64,000 nt of DNA from Microvirga terrestris. GTDB lineage: Bacteria; Pseudomonadota; Alphaproteobacteria; Rhizobiales; Beijerinckiaceae. The first letter of the stretch is position 1, and every line of letters starts with the position of its first letter. A model generated the notes under the pieces. It saw only the letters and a program-made list of their open reading frames with translations, searched no databases and had not been told where the DNA came from. A program made the position numbers and the translations under genes. The DNA is taken from the NCBI RefSeq assembly GCF_015694425.1, contig NZ_JADQDN010000005.1, positions 124,001 to 188,000 on the forward strand. Direction: 5' to 3'. This document shows, one piece after another, positions 44,382 through 52,608 of the stretch.

Positions 44382-45569
44382 TTACTCTTTGAGGCTGGCG
44401 GTCTTCTCAGTGTCGGCCGATGTGCGCGTATCCACATCGACCACCACGGACAGGCCGGGACGCAGGATGCCCTGCTGGACGATCTCCGGGTTGACGGAGA
44501 CGCGCACGGGCACGCGCTGAACGATCTTGGTGAAGTTGCCGGTGGCATTCTCCGGAGGCAGCAGGCTGAAGACGGCGCCCGAGGCCGGCGAAACGCTCTC
44601 GACTGTTCCGACGACATCGGAATCCGGGAACGCATCGACCTCGATATGCACCTTTTGGCCAACCTTCAGGGAAGCTATCTGCGTCTCCTTGAAGTTGGCG
44701 TCCACATGCACGCTCGTCAGCGGCACGAGGGCCGCAAGCCGAGCGCCGGGCTGCACATAGGTGCCGACCTCCATGGCCTTGTTGCCGATCACGCCATCGA
44801 CCGGGGCGCGGATCTCCGTAAAGGTGAGGTCACGCTCCGCCTTCTGGACAGAAGTCTGCTCCTCGGCCGCGACGCGCTGGGCCTCGTTCTGCTGTGCGGC
44901 CAGAACATCGACATTCGACTTGGCAGCGGCAAGTGCGGCTTCTGCGCTCTGCACATTGGCCTGTGCCCGATCACGGGTGGCCTTGGCGTTCTCGAGAGCG
45001 GCCCGGCTTGTGAAGTCGGAGCGGGCGAGTTGCTGCTGGCGGGCATAGTCGCTCTCGGCGCGCTCGGCCTCCGCTTTTGCAGCGGCGATCTGCGCCTGAG
45101 CCTGCGCCACAGAGGCGCGACCAGCCTCGATCTGGCGGCCGATGCGCGTGACGGCGCTCTGCTGAGTCGCGAGCTTGTCCTTGGCAGACTGGAGGGCGAA
45201 GCGGTAATCGCCGTCGTCGATCCTGGCGATCAGGTCGCCGGCCTTGACGCTCTGGTTGTTGGTAACGGCAACCGATTCAACATAGCCGGACACCTTGGCC
45301 GACAGGATCGTGATGTCTGCCTGCACATAGGCATCTTCGGTCGAAACCATGAAGCGCCCGTTCGTCCACCACTCATGGCCCTCATAGGCGCCAAAAGTCA
45401 GCGCGGCCGCCAGAACAGCAAGGATTACAGGCTTCTTGCCGAGGCCCTTCTTCTTGGCTTCAGAGGCAGCCGCTTTCGGAGCGCCCTGATCAGGCTGGTG
45501 CGCTGGAACCTCCACAGCACCTTCGGGGACGCTCTTTGCGCCCGGCTCAAACTCTTGCCGATAAGCCAT
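44382..45569 (-). CDS. EmrA-type membrane fusion protein (HlyD family)
   Basis: This is a 395-residue periplasmic adaptor. A cytoplasmic N-terminus of about 45 residues is followed by one membrane segment (PVILAVLAAALTFGAY), the lipoyl half-motif EDAYVQADITILSAKVSGYV, a long Ala/Gln-rich coiled hairpin, then FTEIRAPVDGVIGNKAMEVG and the beta-barrel. AGAGG lies 6 nt before the ATG at 45569; a start five codons earlier lacks this. It is the first gene of the efflux operon. Confidence 0.93.
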   Translation of the reverse strand: MAYRQEFEPGAKSVPEGAVEVPAHQPDQGAPKAAASEAKKKGLGKKPVILAVLAAALTFGAYEGHEWWTNGRFMVSTEDAYVQADITILSAKVSGYVESVAVTNNQSVKAGDLIARIDDGDYRFALQSAKDKLATQQSAVTRIGRQIEAGRASVAQAQAQIAAAKAEAERAESDYARQQQLARSDFTSRAALENAKATRDRAQANVQSAEAALAAAKSNVDVLAAQQNEAQRVAAEEQTSVQKAERDLTFTEIRAPVDGVIGNKAMEVGTYVQPGARLAALVPLTSVHVDANFKETQIASLKVGQKVHIEVDAFPDSDVVGTVESVSPASGAVFSLLPPENATGNFTKIVQRVPVRVSVNPEIVQQGILRPGLSVVVDVDTRTSADTEKTASLKE

Positions 45570-45655
45570 GTTAAACCTCTGCAAAGCCTGTAGAATCTAT
45601 ATGAACCGATTGCCAGACAGGCCTTGATCTCTGTTGTCTGCTGGCCATATATGAG

Positions 45656-45676
45656 TTGACCGAACCGTTCGGTCAA
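45656..45676. promoter_or_regulatory. Perfect 21-bp palindrome, probable TetR operator
   Basis: TTGACCGAAC-C-GTTCGGTCAA has perfect 10-bp arms about a single central base. It lies in the divergent gap, 27 bp before the TetR-family start codon and 86 bp before the emrA-type start, where one bound repressor could control both genes. The ACCGAAC half is typical of AcrR-like operators. Confidence 0.85.
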
Positions 45677-45703
45677 TAGTCTAAAAGGGAATTTGTAGAA
45701 GTT

Positions 45704-46372
45704 ATGAGCGCCGTGCATGACAGCACCCGGGATCGAGAGTTCTCGCCAACCGCCGAGGAGAATGCCGAGAGCGCCAAGCGCCGCCAGATCCTGGAAGGCG
45801 CCCGCAAGGTGTTTTTGGCTCAGGGGTTCGACGGCGCCAGCATGGGCGAAATCGCCAAGGTCGCCGGCGTCTCCAAAGGCACGCTCTATGTTTATTTCGA
45901 CAGCAAGGAAAGCCTGTTCGAGGCCCTGACCACGGAAGAGAAGCGGGGCTTGGCGGAAGTGCTGTTCAAGCTCGACCCTGATGACCCCGACGTTCGCGGA
46001 GTCCTGCGAAATCTCGGCCTCATCTATTTGCGCCGCATGGGCAAGCCCGAGCATATCTCGTCGATCCGGATGGTCATGGGCGCGGCGGAGAAGTTCCCGC
46101 GTCTGGGTCAGGCCTTCTATGAGGCCGGCCCCTGCCAGGGCATCGCCCGGCTCAAGGCCTATTTCGACCGGCAGGTCGAAGCGGGACGGCTTTCTATAGA
46201 AGACACGGAAATTGCTGCCCAGCATTTCCTCGATCTCTGCGTCTCCGGCATGCTGCGACGCCTACTCTTTTCCGTCGGCGAACCGCCGGCCGAAGCTCAG
46301 ATCCAGAAGAACGTGGAGAACGCCCTGCGGGTCTTCTTCGCGGCTTATGGGCCGGATGCTCCGAAACAATAA
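45704..46372 (+). CDS. TetR/AcrR family repressor of the efflux operon
   Basis: This 222-residue regulator has an N-terminal HTH, AKVAGVSKGTLYVYFDSKES, near residues 49-68, preceded by the usual helix RRQILEGARKVFLAQGFDGA. The C-terminal ligand domain (about residues 80-210) resembles TetR_C regions found beside EmrAB pumps. It is divergent from the efflux genes with the 21-bp palindrome between them, so autoregulation and pump repression are likely. The inducer is unknown. Confidence 0.92.
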   Translation: MSAVHDSTRDREFSPTAEENAESAKRRQILEGARKVFLAQGFDGASMGEIAKVAGVSKGTLYVYFDSKESLFEALTTEEKRGLAEVLFKLDPDDPDVRGVLRNLGLIYLRRMGKPEHISSIRMVMGAAEKFPRLGQAFYEAGPCQGIARLKAYFDRQVEAGRLSIEDTEIAAQHFLDLCVSGMLRRLLFSVGEPPAEAQIQKNVENALRVFFAAYGPDAPKQ

Positions 46373-46442
46373 GCATCGACTGGAGCTTCCCCGCCGCCTT
46401 GCCCTTCACTAGTCTGTCTCCGCAGGCGGCGGAGAGCGGGCG

Positions 46443-47357
46443 ATGGGGAAGCGTGAGGGCAGCGAAGCAGGACACGTCGTGGCCTTTGCCGGGATGGCGC
46501 TGATCTGGGGCCTGACCTGGCTTCCGATGAAGATCGCCTCCGAGGCGGTGCCGCCGATCTTCCTGGCGTTGATGCGCTTCCTGCTCGCGAGCCTCTGCTA
46601 CCTCGCCTTCATTCTCATCAAGGGGCTGCCGTTGAAGATGGCGCAGCCGGGGCGGGTCATCGTCGCGTCGGTTCTCATCACGACCGGCTGCTACAGCCTG
46701 CTGTTCTGGGGCGTGGCCCGGGCGCCGACCGGCCTGTCGTCCATCGTCAATCTCTCCCTGATGCCGATCTTTGTGATCCTCATTGGCGCCCTCTACGGCC
46801 AGGAGCGGATTATGCCCCGCAGGCTGGGAGCCATCGCGCTTGGCGTCCTCGGTCTCGTGATGCTCTTCTCCGGACGGACCGGCTCTTCACAGGATGGCGC
46901 CCTGGTCGGCCTCGCCGCTGTGGCCCTGGCAACCTTGAGCTATGCCTGGGGCGGTGTGGTGAGCCGGCCGCTGATGCAGACCATGCATCCGATCACCCTC
47001 GCCTTCTGGGAGACGAGCATCGGTGCACTCGGCCTCATCCCGGTTTCGCTCGTGGTAGAGGGGTATGATCCGGCCTACTTCGCGGGGCTCACCGACGGAC
47101 GGGCGATCATGGGCCTCACGATCCTGGTCCTCGGCGGGTCGCTCGGAGGGTTCTCGATCTATCTCTGGCTGGTGCGCGACTGGGGCGCCTTCCGGGCCGG
47201 GCTGTACTCCTTCGTCAGCCCCGTCGTGGCGGTCGCCGTCGGCGTCGCCTTCGCCAATGAGGCCTTCGGCTGGCCGGAAGCCATCGGGATGGCCGTGATG
47301 CTGTCTGCTACGGCTCTCGCCCTTACCGAGGGCAAGCGTGCCGCGATATCGGCCTAA
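46443..47357 (+). CDS. EamA/DMT family transporter
   Basis: This 304-residue inner membrane protein has ten hydrophobic segments in two EamA repeats. It opens FAGMALIWGLTWLPMKIASE and contains FWGVARAPTGLSSIVNLSLM and, in the second repeat, AFWETSIGALGLIPVSL. Members export metabolites or drugs; the substrate cannot be told. GGAG lies 9 nt upstream. Its last 4 bp overlap the convergent Crp/Fnr-type gene. Confidence 0.9.
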   Translation: MGKREGSEAGHVVAFAGMALIWGLTWLPMKIASEAVPPIFLALMRFLLASLCYLAFILIKGLPLKMAQPGRVIVASVLITTGCYSLLFWGVARAPTGLSSIVNLSLMPIFVILIGALYGQERIMPRRLGAIALGVLGLVMLFSGRTGSSQDGALVGLAAVALATLSYAWGGVVSRPLMQTMHPITLAFWETSIGALGLIPVSLVVEGYDPAYFAGLTDGRAIMGLTILVLGGSLGGFSIYLWLVRDWGAFRAGLYSFVSPVVAVAVGVAFANEAFGWPEAIGMAVMLSATALALTEGKRAAISA

Positions 47358-48040
47358 TGATCGGTCCTAAAGGCCTCGGCCACCCGGGCCTTGAGCACAT
47401 CCGGCTGGCGCAGGATCAGAGCGCCTCGGGTCCGCTCGATCAGGCCCTCCTGGGACAACATCGTGAATTCACGAGTGATCTGCTCGCGGCGACACCCGAT
47501 GCGGGCGGCCACGATATGATGGAAGGGCGGCGGCGTGATCACCCGCTCTCCGGACTTGTCCGTTCGCGGCGTCGACAGCCGCAGGAGCTCCGAATAGAGC
47601 CGGTGCCGCAGATCGAGAACCGTCTGCTCCATGAAGCGGGCATTCAGCTCGCGGATGCGGGAGGCCATGAGGCAGAACAGGCGCTCGGCCACGGGCTGGT
47701 GGGAGAACAGCATCTCCTTGAAGACGGAAGCCGGCATCACGCAGGCCTCACCTCGAGTCAGCGCCGTGACATTGGCCGATCTGGGAACGCCGTCGAGGGC
47801 GGCCAGCTCGCCGAACAGGTCGCCGGGCTTCATCTCGTGGAGGATGACTTCCTTGCCGGAGGCCGTGCGCATGAGAACCCGCACCTCCCCGGAGAGAAGG
47901 AAATACACGTCCGTTGAAGGCTCGTCGAAGTCGACGACGACTTCCTCAGGGTCGAAGCGACGCCAATTGGCCCGCGTCTCGAACGGCGCAAGGTCTATCT
48001 CCAGCCCCTTGAATAACTTGATCCCAGTGAGCCGACCCAT
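47354..48040 (-). CDS. Crp/Fnr family transcriptional regulator
   Basis: This 228-residue protein has a cyclic-nucleotide-binding fold at residues 15-130 (VYFLLSGEVRVLMRTASGKE, GDLFGELAALDGVPRSANVT) with the conserved Gly-Glu and Arg-Ser of the phosphate cassette. The C-terminal winged HTH is IVAARIGCRREQITREFTML. No Fnr-type N-terminal cysteines are present, so oxygen sensing by an iron-sulfur cluster is unlikely. The palindrome CCGTAC-TTTTT-GTACGG lies upstream. Confidence 0.92.
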   Translation of the reverse strand: MGRLTGIKLFKGLEIDLAPFETRANWRRFDPEEVVVDFDEPSTDVYFLLSGEVRVLMRTASGKEVILHEMKPGDLFGELAALDGVPRSANVTALTRGEACVMPASVFKEMLFSHQPVAERLFCLMASRIRELNARFMEQTVLDLRHRLYSELLRLSTPRTDKSGERVITPPPFHHIVAARIGCRREQITREFTMLSQEGLIERTRGALILRQPDVLKARVAEAFRTDH

Positions 48041-48083
48041 GGGTTTCCTCCCTGCACGATATCTTGGCTATACCATAGATCCC

Positions 48084-48100
48084 GTACTTTTTGTACGGAA
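48084..48100. promoter_or_regulatory. Spaced palindrome upstream of the Crp/Fnr-type gene
   Basis: CCGTAC and GTACGG are perfect inverted copies around TTTTT. The site lies 44 bp upstream of the regulator gene and 144 bp upstream of the ABC-F gene, so it could be an operator. It does not match the Fnr or Crp consensus. Confidence 0.35.
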
Positions 48101-48243
48101 GAGATGCCTTATCCCTTTGTCAAGTCTTCAGTATCTTGTCACTGGCGATTCCGGCTATCGCACAGGCTTTGTTCGCGGCACCGGCAGAGCGTGAAGCCGC
48201 CCAGACACCTTGCCAGCACGGCTTTCCCGCGCCAAAAGGCGGC

Positions 48244-50121
48244 ATGCTTCACGTCAACGACCTGACCTACCGCATCGGCGACCGGCTGATCCTCGACCAC
48301 GCCTCCTTCAACCTGCCCGACGGTGCGAAGGTGGGGCTTGTCGGGCGCAACGGTGCCGGCAAGACCACCCTGTTCAAGATCATCCAGGGCGATCTCGCCA
48401 CCGAGAGTGGCAGCGTCACCCTGCCCCGGGGCATGAAGATCGGTGCCGTGGCCCAGGAGGCGCCGGGCGGCCCCGAGACCCTGATCGAGGTGGTGCTGGC
48501 GGCCGACAAGGAGCGGGCTGCCCTCCTCACCGAGGCCGAAACCGCCGATGGCCTCCGCAGGGCCGAGATCGAGATGCGGCTCACCGACATCGACGCTCAT
48601 TCAGCCCCTGCTCGCGCGGCCGCCATCCTCCATGGACTTGGCTTCGACGCCGAGGCGCAGAAACGGCCCTGCTCGGACTTTTCCGGCGGCTGGCGCATGC
48701 GCGTGGCCCTTGCCGCCGTGCTCTTCACCGAACCCGACCTGCTGCTGCTCGACGAGCCGACCAACTACCTCGACCTGGAGGGCACGCTCTGGCTCTACGA
48801 TTATCTCGGGCGCTATCCCCATACCGTGCTGGTCATCAGCCACGACCGCGAACTGCTCGACACCTGCGTCAACCACATCCTCCATCTGGACCGGGGCAAG
48901 CTCGCGATCTATCGCGGCGGCTATACCTCATTCGCCAAGCAATACGCCGAAAAGCGCGAGCTCACCGCAAAAGCGGCCGCCAAGCAGGAGGCCGAGCGCA
49001 AGCACCTGCAGGCCTTCGTGGACCGCTTCAAGGCCAAAGCCTCCAAGGCCCGGCAGGCCCAGTCCCGCGTCAAGCGGCTCGAGAAGATGGAGGCCATCAC
49101 CACCATCGTGGAAGACGACGTTCTGCCCTTCAATCTGCCGGGTCCGGAGCGGCCCGCTGCGCCACCACTAATTACGGTGGAGAGCGGCGCCGTCGGCTAT
49201 GGCGAGCGCATCATCCTCGACCGCCTCAACCTGACGATCTCGCCGGACGACCGGATCGCGCTCCTCGGCTCCAACGGCAATGGCAAGTCCACCTTCTGCA
49301 AGCTCATCGGCGGAAGGCTGGCGCCCATGAAGGGCGAGATGCGCACGCCAACCCGCATGGATGTCGCCTATTTCGCCCAGCACCAGCTCGATGAGCTGAA
49401 CCCGAAGGCGACCGCCTATGACCATGTGGCTGAGCGCATGCCGGACACGCCCGTCGCCAGGATCCGCGCCCGCACGGCGCAGATCGGCTTTCCGGGCGCG
49501 AAGGCCGACACGCCTGTCTCCGCCCTCTCCGGCGGCGAGAAGGCGCGCCTGCTCATGGGTCTTGCCGCCTTCAACGGCCCTCACCTGCTCATCCTCGACG
49601 AGCCGACGAACCATCTCGACATCGACAGCCGCACGGCCCTGATGGAGGCGATCAACGATTATACGGGCGCGGTTATCCTGGTGAGCCACGATCGCTTCCT
49701 GATCGAGGCTTGCGCCGATCGCCTCTGGATCGTCGGCAACGGCAGCGTGAAGCCGTTCGACGGCGACATGGACGATTACCGCCAGCTCGTTCTCTCGGGA
49801 GAGCTCGATCCGCAGAAGCGTTCCGACAAGCCGCAGGCTCCGATCGCTTCCAAGACCGACGAGCGCCGGGCCGCCGCCGAGCGCCGGGCAGCGCTCGCCC
49901 CCCTGCGCAAAAAGCTGGAGGCGCTCGAGAACCGGATGGCGAAACTTACGGACGTTATCGGCAAGGTCGATTCAGCCCTTGCTGACGGTACCGCCTTCCA
50001 GAAGGATCCGGCAAAGGCATCCGAGCTGTCCAGAATGCGCGCGGAGGCCGCGTCAACCCTGGAAACAGTCGAGGAGGAGTGGCTGGCCCTGAGCAGTGAG
50101 ATCGAGGAGGCGGGCGTTTAG
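48244..50121 (+). CDS. ABC-F family ATPase (Uup/EttA type)
   Basis: This 625-residue soluble protein has two ABC domains and no membrane segments. Domain 1: Walker A GRNGAGKTTLFK at residues 34-45, signature FSGGWRMRVAL, Walker B LLLLDEPTNYLDLE. Domain 2: GSNGNGKSTFCKL, LSGGEKARLL, LLILDEPTNHLDID. A charged linker (AAKQEAERKHLQAFVDRFK) lies between them and a coiled C-terminal tail follows, as in Uup. ABC-F proteins act on the ribosome or on nucleic acid. MLHVNDLTYRIGD is the expected N-terminus; the longer in-frame start at 48091 is not used. Confidence 0.93.
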   Translation: MLHVNDLTYRIGDRLILDHASFNLPDGAKVGLVGRNGAGKTTLFKIIQGDLATESGSVTLPRGMKIGAVAQEAPGGPETLIEVVLAADKERAALLTEAETADGLRRAEIEMRLTDIDAHSAPARAAAILHGLGFDAEAQKRPCSDFSGGWRMRVALAAVLFTEPDLLLLDEPTNYLDLEGTLWLYDYLGRYPHTVLVISHDRELLDTCVNHILHLDRGKLAIYRGGYTSFAKQYAEKRELTAKAAAKQEAERKHLQAFVDRFKAKASKARQAQSRVKRLEKMEAITTIVEDDVLPFNLPGPERPAAPPLITVESGAVGYGERIILDRLNLTISPDDRIALLGSNGNGKSTFCKLIGGRLAPMKGEMRTPTRMDVAYFAQHQLDELNPKATAYDHVAERMPDTPVARIRARTAQIGFPGAKADTPVSALSGGEKARLLMGLAAFNGPHLLILDEPTNHLDIDSRTALMEAINDYTGAVILVSHDRFLIEACADRLWIVGNGSVKPFDGDMDDYRQLVLSGELDPQKRSDKPQAPIASKTDERRAAAERRAALAPLRKKLEALENRMAKLTDVIGKVDSALADGTAFQKDPAKASELSRMRAEAASTLETVEEEWLALSSEIEEAGV

Positions 50122-50228
50122 GAGCAGCCTGGCCCTACTCCCCCAGAGCAGTGTAGCTACCTCCTCGGAGTGCACCCAAAATCGAAGCATGATCGTAAGC
50201 TGATCTTAGCCTTTGGGGGTGGCTGACC

Positions 50229-50411
50229 ATGAAAATCCTGATTTCCGCCTGCACCGACAGGGCCTTCACGGGGGGCCTCATACCGATGGCCCATCTGACG
50301 ATCGGATCGGCATCGGCCGTGAATGACAACGCGGCTCAGGCGCAATCCAAATGGAAGCTTCGTCTGCACCGGACACATTCTGCCGATCTGACACGGCAGG
50401 TTGCCTCTTAA
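50229..50411 (+). CDS. Possible small protein of unknown function
   Basis: This short frame encodes 60 residues starting MKILISACTDRAFTGGLIP. A G-rich stretch (GGGGGTGG) lies 7 nt upstream. No domain or signal is visible, and the protein is basic towards its end. It could be chance coding in a gap. Confidence 0.3.
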   Translation: MKILISACTDRAFTGGLIPMAHLTIGSASAVNDNAAQAQSKWKLRLHRTHSADLTRQVAS

Positions 50412-50483
50412 GCCGGGTGCGGCGGAGCACATCGGGCTTTTCCGTCTCGGGCTAGCTTCCTGCTACCCTCGATGGAGGCTTCA

Positions 50484-50621
50484 ATGGCTCAAATCCTGTC
50501 CTATTGCACCACGAAACTGTTCTCCCACGCCATTCTGCCGCTGGTGATGATCAAGCCGCAGCAGGTCGCAAGCGCCAATGACGACGATCCCCTGGCGCCG
50601 TTCCCGAGTGTGTGGCGGTAA
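50484..50621 (+). CDS. Possible small protein of unknown function
   Basis: This short frame encodes 45 residues, MAQILSYCTTKLFSHAILP followed by a polar DDDPLAPFP segment. GGAGG lies 5 nt before the ATG, a better initiation signal than most real genes here have. The middle is mildly hydrophobic. No family recognised. Confidence 0.35.
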   Translation: MAQILSYCTTKLFSHAILPLVMIKPQQVASANDDDPLAPFPSVWR

Positions 50622-50709
50622 GCATCCACCCCGGTTTTGAACACACGCCATTACTGCGGCGTTCATCATGAGAGGCGTATATTGGTACACCTGGAATGGA
50701 GAACGGACC

Positions 50710-51120
50710 ATGTTTCGTGCAGTTTTGGCCACGGCTTTGCTCATCGGTGGCGCAATCGTCGGGATGCCGTCGGGGGCACAGGCGCAAGGATTGGTGCCTT
50801 GCGCTCGGGAGGACGGTTTCTGCCGCGTTCCCTATCCGACCCGTGTGATCTACGGCATTCCCGGTCGGAGCGTCGAGGTTTTCGTCCGGGACGGCGGCAT
50901 TCCTTGTTCCAACCGGATGTTCGGCGATCCTGCTCCGGGCGTTGCCAAGCGATGCGCCTATATCGCCCGCGGGGCTGAGAGAGGCCCGAGACGATACGAG
51001 GAGCGGCCGAGAGGATACGACGACGGATATCGCAGGTCCTACCGCCAGTATGATCGTGGCCCGCAGGATTATTATGAAGACGGGTATGAGCGTCCCTACA
51101 GATCCTATGAGGTCTACTGA
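50710..51120 (+). CDS. Secreted Arg/Tyr-rich hypothetical protein
   Basis: This 136-residue protein has a signal peptide ending SGAQA-QG near residue 25. A small domain with four cysteines (LVPCAREDGFCRVPYPTRV, GGIPCSNRMFG, KRCAYIA) could form two disulfides. The last 45 residues are low complexity, rich in Arg, Tyr, Asp and Gly. The start at 50710 has GGAG 8 nt upstream; a start 14 codons earlier adds residues before the signal peptide. The cysteine domain style occurs in other Hyphomicrobiales periplasmic proteins; function is unknown. Confidence 0.75.
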   Translation: MFRAVLATALLIGGAIVGMPSGAQAQGLVPCAREDGFCRVPYPTRVIYGIPGRSVEVFVRDGGIPCSNRMFGDPAPGVAKRCAYIARGAERGPRRYEERPRGYDDGYRRSYRQYDRGPQDYYEDGYERPYRSYEVY

Positions 51121-51160
51121 GCCGCGAAACTGACGGCCGATCCTCAACACAGATTCAAGT

Positions 51161-51194
51161 AGGCGAGCGTGCGGGACTGGCATGCTCGCCTTTT
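51161..51194 (+). terminator. Terminator of the secreted protein gene
   Basis: AGGCGAGC (51161-51168) pairs with GCTCGCCT (51184-51191), extended by TGC/GCA, and TTTT follows. It lies 40 bp past the stop codon. Confidence 0.8.
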
Positions 51195-51480
51195 CGTTGA
51201 TGGGGAGGATGTGCTCCACCTATCAACGAATGATGAAAAGGGTCACGCCATGTATCTTGTTGTAAGCCCAAATCTTCATCAATCGTTAATCATGATCTCA
51301 GTTAGCGGCTAAAGCAGCGGTTATACGCCCGATGAACGGACCGCCTTGCCAGCATTCAGCCGTCCCGTCCGATGATGCAGTCACCAGGGGTTAACCGCCC
51401 TATGGCACTACTTGGGCCTGATACCTTCGACGGGTTTTGCCATGAAAGCAGCCCGGCAACAGAAGACTGCGGAGACAACG
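51195..51480. promoter_or_regulatory. Upstream region of the RTX-type gene
   Basis: This 286-bp stretch has no gene. The first part (51230-51310) is AT-rich relative to the surroundings and probably holds the promoter of the RTX-type gene. No defined operator was recognised. Confidence 0.35.
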
Positions 51481-52149
51481 ATGGCGACCATCTACGGGGA
51501 TGATTTCGACGAAACGATCGAAGGCTTCGATAGCTCAGACACCATCTACGGCTATGACGGCAATAATCTGATCTACGGCTGGGATGGGCACGATGATATC
51601 TATGGCGGCTGGGATCACGATACGATCGATGGCGGCTTCGGTGATGACTACATTATCGCGGGCGCCGGCCATGACGACCTTTACGGCGATGCAGGGTTCG
51701 ACGATCTCTACGGCGGGTCCGGTCTCGATTATCTCTCCGGCGGCTTCGGTGACGATCTTCTGTCCGGCGGCACCGGACGCGACACGCTGGCCGGAGGTGC
51801 AGGAGAAGACGAATTCGTCTTCAAGAAAGGCGATTCCGGCCTCACGAAGAGCACGGCCGACACGATCATGGACTGGAACCGCTACGACGATTTCATCGAC
51901 ATGACGATCAAAGGAACGTCACGCAACTACCGTGAGGTCAAGACGGATGCGTATTCCATCGCAACCGCCGCCTCCGATGCCGACTTCCTGTTCGGTGACA
52001 CGAATGTCAGACACGTGTTCCTGTACAACCCCAAGACGGACAAGGGCTTCCTGATCTCCGACCTCAATGCGGACGGCTATTTCGAGACAGGCGTCGTGCT
52101 CAAGAATGCCGGACTGGCATCCGACATGAGGTTCGATTACATCATCTGA
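51481..52149 (+). CDS. Short RTX (hemolysin-type calcium-binding repeat) protein
   Basis: This 222-residue acidic protein consists almost entirely of GGxGxDxux nonapeptide repeats from residue 5 to about 115 (for example GGSGLDYLSGGFGDDLLSGG). The first repeats are degenerate, with Trp or Tyr replacing Gly (YGWDGHDDIYGGWDHD). A C-terminal domain, DTIMDWNRYDDFIDM then DLNADGYFETGVVLKN, resembles serralysin-type RTX ends and should carry the type I secretion signal. No enzyme domain precedes the repeats. GGAG lies 6 nt before the chosen ATG; an ATG at 51442 is in frame. No secretion genes are adjacent. Confidence 0.88.
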   Translation: MATIYGDDFDETIEGFDSSDTIYGYDGNNLIYGWDGHDDIYGGWDHDTIDGGFGDDYIIAGAGHDDLYGDAGFDDLYGGSGLDYLSGGFGDDLLSGGTGRDTLAGGAGEDEFVFKKGDSGLTKSTADTIMDWNRYDDFIDMTIKGTSRNYREVKTDAYSIATAASDADFLFGDTNVRHVFLYNPKTDKGFLISDLNADGYFETGVVLKNAGLASDMRFDYII

Positions 52150-52166
52150 GACCGAACTTCTCGTGA

Positions 52167-52202
52167 ACAAAAATGGCCGCACATATTGCGGCCATTTTTT
52201 GT
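52167..52202. terminator. Bidirectional intrinsic terminator
   Basis: ACAAAAATGGCCGC and GCGGCCATTTTTTGT pair almost perfectly around ACATATT. T-runs exist on both strands, so it can end the RTX-type transcript and the convergent lipoprotein transcript. Confidence 0.88.
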
Positions 52203-52227
52203 TTGGAAGGCTCGAAGACGCTGACCC

Positions 52228-52608
52228 TTAAGGCTTCACGACCCGATCAAGCCTGTTGTTGACGAAGAAGTAGAGTTCGCGACCGCCGGGCTCGGAATAG
52301 AGCACCTGCACCTCGCGCTGGCCCTTGCCGCTCTCGCCCACGAGCACGTCCGTGGCGGGCTTGCCCTTCAGGCGCACGAGATCGCATTCGGCGATGCCGG
52401 GCTCGATGGCAGTCGCCGTGCCTGCGGACGTTCCGGTGCAGCGGCCATCGGGGCCGAGAACAGGACCGTCGATTTGCGGACCGATAGAGGCCGTCGGCGC
52501 AGGAGCCACGGGCGCTGCCACCGGCGATGCCGATTGGGTGCTGGTACACGCGGACAGGATTATCGCCGCAAGGGCTACACTCGACAGAACTCTTATACGC
52601 ATTCCCAT
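52228..52608 (-). CDS. Predicted lipoprotein downstream of the S10 peptidase
   Basis: This 126-residue protein has a lipobox ending ILSAC about 20 residues in, an Ala/Pro-rich linker and a small domain with two cysteines (GRCTGTSAG, IAECDLVRLKG) plus LYFFVNNRLDRVVKP at the C-terminus. Its ATG overlaps the stop codon of the S10 peptidase gene (TGATG), so the two are translated together. No function is known; a small envelope domain resembling SmpA/BamE-like folds is possible but unproven. Confidence 0.75.
   Translation of the reverse strand: MGMRIRVLSSVALAAIILSACTSTQSASPVAAPVAPAPTASIGPQIDGPVLGPDGRCTGTSAGTATAIEPGIAECDLVRLKGKPATDVLVGESGKGQREVQVLYSEPGGRELYFFVNNRLDRVVKP

Larger units (their letters stand above)
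50122..50709. other. Gap with two possible very small genes
   Basis: This 588-bp stretch between the ABC-F gene and the secreted protein gene has no long gene. Two short frames with plausible ribosome binding sites are listed separately (50229-50411 and 50484-50621). Nothing else was recognised. Confidence 0.4.
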
